Positions 7,272 through 13,090 of a stretch of DNA of 13,090 nucleotides are shown here, one piece after another. The stretch comes from Lachnospiraceae bacterium (GTDB lineage: Bacteria > Bacillota_A > Clostridia > Lachnospirales > Lachnospiraceae): NCBI GenBank assembly GCA_024684065.1, contig JAIKXO010000108.1, positions 1 to 13,090 of the forward strand. Reading direction: 5' to 3'. A program made the position numbers and the translations under genes. The notes beneath the pieces are model-generated. The model did no database searches and was not told the origin of the DNA. It worked only from the letters and a program-made list of their open reading frames with translations. The stretch's first letter is position 1. The number at the start of each line of letters is the position of its first letter.

Positions 7272-8039
7272 ATGGCAAAATTCAATGTTGAATACTATTG
7301 CGTCAGTAATATTGGAAAAATAAGAAAGATAAACCAGGATAACTTCATTGCAGGCGGCGTTTATTTAAGAAACCACGAGGCATCGATGCCGGAGTCGCTG
7401 CACGGGGGGTATAAGGGAGGAGAACCCCTGCTTGTCGGGGTCTTTGACGGAATGGGAGGAGAGGAATGCGGAGAGACGGCCTCGCTCCTTGCTTCCGAGA
7501 CAGCGGCGGAGGTTACTGACTGGAGGGATCCGATAGAGTCGCTCTTATCCCTCTGCGAAAAAGCAAATGAGAAGATATGCCGTTTTGCAAGGGAAAACTC
7601 CATAGAATCCATGGGAACGACAGGCGCCATGCTTGTTTTTGACGATACAGGGATCACTCTCTGCAATATAGGCGACAGCAGGATATTCCGCTTCGCTTCG
7701 GGTGAGCTTGTCCAGATATCGGTCGATCATACTGCGCCTTATAATTTCGGGGGGAAGCCCCCGCTTTCCCAGAATCTTGGGATACCTCCGGAGGAGATGC
7801 GCATAGAGCCCTATGTCGCTAAAGGAAACTATCAGGACGGCGACATCTATCTGATCTCTTCGGACGGGCTTACGGATATGGTTACGGAAAGCGGGATAGC
7901 CCGTATCCTGTCCGAAAACGATCTGGCCGGGGCAGAGGATAAGCTGTTGCAAACCGCTCTTGAAAACGGGGGCCGGGATAACGTGACCATAATACTCTGT
8001 GAGGTAAAGAAGAGAAAGCTGTTCGGGCTGTTCGGATAA
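7272..8039 (+). CDS. PP2C-family Ser/Thr protein phosphatase
   Basis: A 255-aa cytosolic metal-dependent phosphatase that removes phosphate from Ser/Thr and would oppose the kinase encoded upstream. The PP2C motifs appear in order: NQDNF (Asp23), VFDGMGG (Asp59, metal-binding), MGTTGAMLV (115-119), GDSRIF (134-139), SSDGLTDMV (Asp198) and GGRDNVTII (Asp236). Length matches the single-domain bacterial PP2C (PrpC/Stp type). It ends in a basic, hydrophobic tail KKRKLFGLFG. ATG 7272 lies 9 bases after the previous stop with only a weak GGGCGG, which suggests translational coupling. No residue needed for metal binding appears lost, so the enzyme should be active although its kinase looks broken. 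Confidence 0.93.
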   Translation: MAKFNVEYYCVSNIGKIRKINQDNFIAGGVYLRNHEASMPESLHGGYKGGEPLLVGVFDGMGGEECGETASLLASETAAEVTDWRDPIESLLSLCEKANEKICRFARENSIESMGTTGAMLVFDDTGITLCNIGDSRIFRFASGELVQISVDHTAPYNFGGKPPLSQNLGIPPEEMRIEPYVAKGNYQDGDIYLISSDGLTDMVTESGIARILSENDLAGAEDKLLQTALENGGRDNVTIILCEVKKRKLFGLFG

Positions 8040-8045
8040 AAGGTA

Positions 8046-8076
8046 TAACAATTCTGGTTTTTGATCTGAATTGTTA
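8046..8076. repeat. 9-bp inverted repeat before the FHA-ABC gene
   Basis: TAACAATTC (8046-8054) and GAATTGTTA (8068-8076) are exact reverse complements with a 13-base spacer, in the 66-base gap between the phosphatase stop and the FHA-ABC start. The stem is AT-rich and no T-run follows, so a terminator is unlikely. It could be an operator or an mRNA processing or stability element; it lies 16 bases before the AAGGAGG ribosome site. Confidence 0.35.
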
Positions 8077-8105
8077 CTACCAAACCTTGATCAAGGAGGA
8101 GAATA

Positions 8106-10487
8106 ATGGATCTGGATAAAACAACAAACATTCTGCACGGCAATGCGCAGGGAAGCCCCTTCGGGAGCCGGGTCGGAGGGAATGCGGGCTCAGGGGGCGA
8201 TCTCATAGTTACCATATTTGACGGGGGAAACGTGCCTGTAAATATCCGCCTTTCAGACTACAGGAAGGATATCATAACCTTCGGGAGGGGTCCGGGAAAC
8301 GACATTGTCCTGACCTCGCTCTTGGTTTCCTCGGAGCACGGGCGCTTTTCAAGGACAAACGGCCAGTGGACAATGGAGGACAGGGGATATTATGGAGCCT
8401 CCCCCAGTACGAACGGCCTTATCTACAATAATGCCTCCATTCTTCAGAGGGCTCTCTGTGAAGGCGATTTTATAAGGATCGACGACGGCGTTGAGACCAT
8501 AGCTGAGGGAGTTCTTTTTGTATTCGCGGATGCCCAGTCTGCAAATTCCTGGAATACTCTTGCCTTAACAGGCCAGAAGGAGCTTACCATCGGCCGTGAG
8601 CAGGGCTGCAGCATCATACTTCCGCATATCAGCGTCTCAAAGGTTCACGCTAAAATTCAGTTCGACGGAAAGCATTATTATATCGCGGACAACGGAAGTA
8701 CGAACGGCGTCGTCGTAAATAACCGGAGGATAACGGGAAGACAGGTCCTGCATGAAAAGGACGTTATCGTTATTACGAACTCCAAGCTGATCTTTACCTC
8801 CCGGATGCTGTCCTGGTGCTGCTACGGGGGAGGTATCTCGGTAGACGCTGAAAACGTAGTGATTACAAGGGGCAAGGGTAAAAAACTCTTCTTAACCGGA
8901 AATAATGTCAGCCTCCATATAAAGCCCGGCGAGCTCATAGCCATAATCGGAGGCTCCGGAGCGGGCAAATCCACGATCTTAAATGCGATGAGCGGTTACC
9001 TTTCTCCCACGAAGGGAAATGTCTATATTAACGGCCTGGATCTTTACCAGAATTTTGATTCCTTAAAGAAGCTCATCGGATACGTACCCCAGTCGGATAT
9101 CGTTTACGACAATCTTACGCTCTATGATATGCTGCTCTATACCTCAAAGCTCAGGCTTCCTCCCGATACCACGGGGCAGGAGAGGGAAGCGGCCATCGAC
9201 AGGGCCATAAGGCTTGTAGAGCTTACCGAGAAAAAGAACAGCTTTATAAAGGCTTTGAGCGGCGGTCAGAGAAAGAGGGCGAGCATAGCAGTAGAGCTCT
9301 TATCTGATCCGAACCTCTTATTCCTGGATGAGCCTGCCTCGGGTCTCGATCCGGGAACTGAACGCAACCTGATGCATTCCTTAAGGGAAATGGCGGACGG
9401 GGGCAAGACTGTTATCCTCGTCACCCACAGCACCCTTCAGCTTAAGATGTGCGACAAGATCGTATTTATGGGCAAGGGTGGAAACCTTACCTTTTTCGGG
9501 GCTTATGATGATGCCCTTAAATTCTTCAATGTCCCTGATGTGGTGGATGTATACAGCATGATCACTGACAATGCGCCACAGTGGAAAGAAAAATACGATG
9601 CGACGGTAGCCGCCCAGTCAGGAAAGACAAGGATCGAGCCAAAGGCGGCAGCTAATTCTAAAAAGGAAAAGAGGGCAAAGCAGCTGCCTGTGCTCTGCGC
9701 CCGCTATATGAAGCTTGTTTTCAACGACAGGCAGCGCCTTATACTGCTTTTGCTTCAGGCGCCTCTGCTCGCGATCCTTATCTCCTTCGTAGCAGACGGG
9801 GAGCAGTTCAAACAGTATGAGATGACAAAGAGCCTGCTGTTCTCGCTTTCCTGCTGCGCCTTCTGGGTAGGTATGTTAAATGCCATCCAGGAGATCTGTA
9901 AGGAGCGTACAATACTGAAGCGTGAGTATATGACGGGGCTGTCGCTTACGAATTATATTCTTTCAAAGCTCATCGTGCTCGGGATCATGTGTGCGATCCA
10001 GAGTATCCTGATCGTTGCGGTATTTGCTGTTGCGGTGGGACTGCCTGAGGAGGGGGTCATTATGAGCCCCTTCCTGGAGATGCTTATAACTACCTTCTTT
10101 ACCGCAGTCTCAGCCATGGGTATGGGTCTCTTCGTATCCTCTCTCTTTACGAATGCAGACAGGGCCATGACGGTAGCGCCTATCCTTCTGATGCCCCAGA
10201 TCCTTTTCTCGGGTATGATGTTTTCCCTTGCGGGAGCCACGAAGATCATATCCTGGTTCGCTACCTGCCGCTGGAGCATGGAGGCTTACGGTACCACGGC
10301 GAACTTAAATGACCTTCAGCTGAGCCTCCAGCAGAAGGGACTGCCTCTTCAGCACCTTCCCGAGGACTGTTTCGAGTTTACGTCAGAACATATCCTTATG
10401 AACTGGGGGCTGCTGATACTTATGGTAGTTGTATATCTTATCATAGCAAGGCTGGTACTTTCCTCGGTTGGTAAGGAAAACGGATGA
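8106..10487 (+). CDS. FHA-FHA-ABC half-transporter (ABCG-like, Rv1747-like)
   Basis: A 793-aa membrane protein. Two forkhead-associated domains, which bind phosphothreonine, lie at residues ~35-140 (FGRGPGNDI, SSEHGRF, STNGLIYNN) and ~153-232 (IGREQGCSI, SVSKVHAKI, NGSTNGVVVNN). An ABC ATPase follows at ~250-480: Walker A GGSGAGKST (282-290), signature LSGGQRKR, Walker B LLFLDEPASGLDP, and the H-loop VTHST. The C-terminal part (545-785) has about six hydrophobic helices of the ABC-2/ABCG type, so a homodimer would make a full exporter. The ATG is fixed by AAGGAGG (8093-8099). In Mycobacterium tuberculosis the same domain order occurs in Rv1747, encoded next to and phosphorylated by the kinase PknF. 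By analogy, phosphorylation set by the kinase and PP2C here would control export of an envelope component; the substrate is unknown. Confidence 0.93.
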   Translation: MDLDKTTNILHGNAQGSPFGSRVGGNAGSGGDLIVTIFDGGNVPVNIRLSDYRKDIITFGRGPGNDIVLTSLLVSSEHGRFSRTNGQWTMEDRGYYGASPSTNGLIYNNASILQRALCEGDFIRIDDGVETIAEGVLFVFADAQSANSWNTLALTGQKELTIGREQGCSIILPHISVSKVHAKIQFDGKHYYIADNGSTNGVVVNNRRITGRQVLHEKDVIVITNSKLIFTSRMLSWCCYGGGISVDAENVVITRGKGKKLFLTGNNVSLHIKPGELIAIIGGSGAGKSTILNAMSGYLSPTKGNVYINGLDLYQNFDSLKKLIGYVPQSDIVYDNLTLYDMLLYTSKLRLPPDTTGQEREAAIDRAIRLVELTEKKNSFIKALSGGQRKRASIAVELLSDPNLLFLDEPASGLDPGTERNLMHSLREMADGGKTVILVTHSTLQLKMCDKIVFMGKGGNLTFFGAYDDALKFFNVPDVVDVYSMITDNAPQWKEKYDATVAAQSGKTRIEPKAAANSKKEKRAKQLPVLCARYMKLVFNDRQRLILLLLQAPLLAILISFVADGEQFKQYEMTKSLLFSLSCCAFWVGMLNAIQEICKERTILKREYMTGLSLTNYILSKLIVLGIMCAIQSILIVAVFAVAVGLPEEGVIMSPFLEMLITTFFTAVSAMGMGLFVSSLFTNADRAMTVAPILLMPQILFSGMMFSLAGATKIISWFATCRWSMEAYGTTANLNDLQLSLQQKGLPLQHLPEDCFEFTSEHILMNWGLLILMVVVYLIIARLVLSSVGKENG

Positions 10488-10547
10488 CACAAAGGTTTAC
10501 ATAATATTGAAAGAACGCAGGAAAACCACTTAAAAAGGAGGAATACT

Positions 10548-13090
10548 ATGGAAAAGGGAATCAGAGGGTTGCTCATAGTTCTTACGGCAGTGGCGCTGTT
10601 CTGTACGGCACCGCAGAAGGTAATGGCGCTTGATATCTCCGGGACAAAAACGGAGACCATAAACGGAAGGAAGACCACGACCATAAGCAAGAGTATGACC
10701 TTAAGCTCGGGAACGAGCATTGACGGCGATCTTATCGTTAAGGGATCCTTAAAGCTTAACGGGAATTACCTGCAGGTTTCCGGCGATGTACTCATGCAGT
10801 CGGATATCGATGTGGAGGGGGGAGACTTCAGGGTCAGCGGAAATCTCCACCAGGTAGACAGTGCCCTGTATGTAAACGGAGGCTATGTCCAGGTCGGAAA
10901 GAATTATTCCATCGAAGGCACGGAAAAGGAAAACGGTGTGATGAAGCCCTCCTACGGGTGGATCAAGATGGAAAAGGACAAGGACAAGCTGTATGTGGGA
11001 GGCGACTTTTGGGCCAGAAGCTATAACAGCTCCGTCATTTCCGCCGGCGAGCTGCAGTTCTGCGGAAATGTTACTGACTACAGGGGAAATACGATCCGCT
11101 GCAGCGGGACCAACTTTGCTAATTTCGGGATGGCAAAAAAGCCCGTTGTTGTGGATCTGGCAGGCGGAGCTTCCTTCCAGAGCATCGTTACCGGATCATC
11201 GGCCGTGAAATTTAAAAGGCTGGGGCTTAAGAGCATGAAGACAGGAGCCGTAATTTCGGGCGATGTGGATGAGATAAGCGACAAGCTGGATCTGAAGGGA
11301 CAGACCTTAAAGATTACCGGAAGCGTAAAAAAGGTGAGCGCGGACATTGATCTGAACGGAGGAAAGCTCATAGTGGGCGGGAATTTCGCCCAGGTGGATC
11401 CTGCAATTTATTTTAACAAGGGCAGACTTGAGGTGGGAGGTAATTATACTATCGAAAGTCCCGATAAGGATACTGACGGCAAAACTCCGAAGCCTTCCTA
11501 CGGGTGGCTCAAGATGGAAAATACCGCGGATTACCTTCTTGTCGGCGGTGATTTTTCAGCGAGGAGCTATAATTCCTCGGTGCTTTCCGCAGGAACCATG
11601 GAATTCAAGGGAAATGTTACGGATTACAGAGGAAATACCATAAGAGGAAGCAGTGATCATAAGGCCTTATTTTCCGGAAGGATTAACCAGGTCGTAGACC
11701 TTCAGAGCAGTTCGGCTAGCTTTCAGTCCATAAGCACAAGGAACCAGAACGTTACCTTTAAGCAGCTGGGCATAAATACCCTGACCGAATCGGTTATCCT
11801 GACCGGAAATGTCGAAGATATCTGGAACAAACTGGATCTGAACGGCAAGCAGATGACGATAAAGGGGAATGTCTACAAAGTATCGTCAGACATTAACTTA
11901 AACGGCGGAAAACTGACCGTAACCGGAAGCTTCAGGCAGTATGACCCCGCGATCTACTTTTCGAAGGGAACCCTGCAGGTTGACGGCGACTACAGGATAG
12001 AAAGCGTGGAAAAGGATGCGGACGGCTCCTTTAAACCTGTATACGGTTGGCTTAAAATGGAAGATCCCAAGGATAAGCTTATAGTCGGGAAGGATTTTTA
12101 CGCCAGAAGCTATAATTCCTCGGTGCTTTCCGCAGGAACCATGGAGTTTAAAGGAAATGTTACGGATTACAGAGGAAATACCATAAGAGGCAGCAGTGAT
12201 CATATCGGTGTCTTTTCCGGGTTGGGACCCCAGATTGTAGACCTTAAGGAAAGCTCCGCCTGCTTTGAGACCATAGCCACGCCGAACCCCAATGTTACCT
12301 TTAAGCAGCTTGGTGTTCACAGACTGACGCAGAATATTTCTCTCTATGGGGATGTTGAGAATCTCTGGAACAAGCTTGATCTGAACGGAAAATGGATGAC
12401 GGTCACCGGAAACATAAAGAAGGTAAGCGCGGATATCGACTTAAACGGCGGAAAGCTTTTTGTAAAGAAGGATTTCCGGCTGGTGGATCCGGCAATATAC
12501 TTTAACGGCGGTGAGCTGTGGGTGGACGGCAGCTTTTATATTGAAAGCCCGGATAAGGAAACGGACGGAACACCGAAGCCTTCCTACGGGTGGATAAAGA
12601 TGGAGAATGATAAGGACCGCTTTGTCCTTCTGGGGAACTTCAGCGCAAGGAGCTACAATTCCTCGGTTCTTTCCGCCGGCACCATGGAATTTCAGGGAAA
12701 TGTCAATGATTACAGGGGCAATACCATTAGGTGCAGCAACAGGCATATAGCGAAATTTAACGGAAGAGCAAAGAAACAGGTGGTGGAATTTGCAGGCAGC
12801 TCCGCCTGCTTTGAGACCATAAAGACGATCAATAAGAACGTACAGTTCAAGACCCTGGGGGTAAACAGGCTAACGGAGGACGTTACGATAGCCGGGCCTG
12901 TTGAGAAGGTTTGGAACAAGCTTGACTTAAACGGCAAAACCATGACCATAAACGGAAATGTGGACGGTCTTATGGCGGATCTTAACCTAAACGGCGGGAC
13001 CATGAATGTAAACGGTAATTTCAGGCATCTGGATCCGGCGATATATTTCAACAAGGGTAAGCTTATTATCAGCGGGGACTACCTTCTCGA
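10548..13090 (+). CDS. Secreted tandem-repeat surface protein (3' end outside window)
   Basis: The frame stays open from ATG 10548 (AGGAGG 5-6 bases upstream) to the window end, over 847 codons. The N-terminus has a Sec signal (LLIVLTAVALFCTA, likely cut after VMA, Ala27). The mature protein is built of ~181-aa units, four complete and a fifth begun. Each unit runs LDLNGK, DINLNGGKL, DPAIYF, KPSYGWLKME, ARSYNSSVLSAG, EFKGNVTDYRGNTIR, FETI and TFKQLG. The many short strands ending in Gly-Asn or Gly-Gly suggest a beta-solenoid. I recall similar repeats (LTAGTLEVKGDF style) in large surface proteins of Firmicutes, but cannot name a domain. No anchor is seen because the C-terminus is missing. It follows the FHA-ABC stop by 60 bases with no clear terminator, so it is probably in the same transcript. 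Adhesin or cell-wall-layer function is inference. Confidence 0.85.
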   Translation, partial: MEKGIRGLLIVLTAVALFCTAPQKVMALDISGTKTETINGRKTTTISKSMTLSSGTSIDGDLIVKGSLKLNGNYLQVSGDVLMQSDIDVEGGDFRVSGNLHQVDSALYVNGGYVQVGKNYSIEGTEKENGVMKPSYGWIKMEKDKDKLYVGGDFWARSYNSSVISAGELQFCGNVTDYRGNTIRCSGTNFANFGMAKKPVVVDLAGGASFQSIVTGSSAVKFKRLGLKSMKTGAVISGDVDEISDKLDLKGQTLKITGSVKKVSADIDLNGGKLIVGGNFAQVDPAIYFNKGRLEVGGNYTIESPDKDTDGKTPKPSYGWLKMENTADYLLVGGDFSARSYNSSVLSAGTMEFKGNVTDYRGNTIRGSSDHKALFSGRINQVVDLQSSSASFQSISTRNQNVTFKQLGINTLTESVILTGNVEDIWNKLDLNGKQMTIKGNVYKVSSDINLNGGKLTVTGSFRQYDPAIYFSKGTLQVDGDYRIESVEKDADGSFKPVYGWLKMEDPKDKLIVGKDFYARSYNSSVLSAGTMEFKGNVTDYRGNTIRGSSDHIGVFSGLGPQIVDLKESSACFETIATPNPNVTFKQLGVHRLTQNISLYGDVENLWNKLDLNGKWMTVTGNIKKVSADIDLNGGKLFVKKDFRLVDPAIYFNGGELWVDGSFYIESPDKETDGTPKPSYGWIKMENDKDRFVLLGNFSARSYNSSVLSAGTMEFQGNVNDYRGNTIRCSNRHIAKFNGRAKKQVVEFAGSSACFETIKTINKNVQFKTLGVNRLTEDVTIAGPVEKVWNKLDLNGKTMTINGNVDGLMADLNLNGGTMNVNGNFRHLDPAIYFNKGKLIISGDYLL
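10749..13090 (+). repeat. In-frame tandem repeat array, unit ~543 bp
   Basis: Anchored on the LDL/LKL strand, units start at 10749, 11286, 11832, 12375 and 12921, giving lengths 537, 546, 543 and 546 bp; the fifth is cut by the window end. The anchor Tyr of the SYGW (VYGW in one unit) motif lies at 10953, 11499, 12042 and 12585. Unit 1 is the most divergent; units 2 and 3 are most alike. All length changes are multiples of three, so the array is under coding constraint. Confidence 0.85.
11565..12203 (+). repeat. Near-identical 96-bp blocks in repeat units 2 and 3
   Basis: The block 11565-11660 matches 12108-12203 with 4 differences in 96 bases by my count, covering SYNSSVLSAGTMEFKGNV and DYRGNTIRGSSDH. 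Flanking parts of the same two units, and the equivalent part of unit 4, are clearly more divergent. This fits recent local gene conversion or strong selection on this segment. Confidence 0.6.

Noticed and set aside
8046..8076. Intrinsic terminator after the phosphatase gene
   Set aside because: The stem is AT-rich and no T-run follows it.
10349..10720. Minus-strand open frame across the end of the FHA-ABC gene and start of the repeat gene
   Set aside because: It overlaps two well-supported plus-strand genes, has no recognisable motif and mirrors their codons.
11078..13054. Recurrent minus-strand open frames across the repeat array
   Set aside because: They recur only because the plus-strand repeat does; no ribosome sites or family motifs.
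10749..13090. CRISPR array or satellite DNA
   Set aside because: The unit is ~543 bp, in frame and translated throughout; there are no short repeats with unique spacers.

Overview
The window looks like a chromosomal segment from an anaerobic Firmicute, most likely a Lachnospiraceae relative (Butyrivibrio/Lachnospira-like). This rests on protein style: a clostridial SAM methyltransferase, a tandem-HTH regulator of a type I associate with that family, a Ser/Thr kinase/PP2C/FHA-ABC cluster, strong AGGAGG ribosome sites, and a very long Asn/Gly-rich repeat protein. No rRNA, tRNA, CRISPR array, IS element or attachment site was seen. Species cannot be given from sequence alone.

Left part (1-2548, visibly more AT-rich). 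The 3' part of a small-molecule SAM methyltransferase already open at base 2 is followed 18 bases later by a 542-aa protein in which three normally separate families lie in one frame: transglutaminase-like, RimJ/RimL-type GNAT, and cysteine-rich DUF3795. Its last residues run through the out-of-frame remnant of a second GNAT gene, so this end is decaying or rearranged.

Middle (2549-4718). A ~596-aa minus-strand regulator with two XRE-like HTH regions faces the signalling operon. The 379-base divergent intergenic region holds a minus-strand promoter, a plus-strand extended -10 promoter, a perfect 13-bp inverted repeat (arms about 41 bp centre to centre) touching both, and a leader of about 165 bases with two possible hairpins.

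Right part (4719-13090, all plus strand, no obvious internal terminator). In order: a lipoprotein; a Ser/Thr kinase that is broken (frameshift plus apparent loss of the end of the catalytic domain); an out-of-frame downstream piece with a linker and a C-terminal sensor-like domain; an intact PP2C phosphatase; an intact FHA-FHA-ABC-membrane half-transporter resembling mycobacterial Rv1747; and a signal-peptide-bearing protein of 181-aa tandem repeats that continues past the window.

How the genes may work together (inference): the kinase and phosphatase would set Thr phosphorylation read by the FHA domains of the transporter, while the lipoprotein and repeat protein act outside the membrane. 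The kinase looks inactive here while its counter-enzyme and reader are intact, so the system is either in decay, served by another kinase, or affected by sequence errors.
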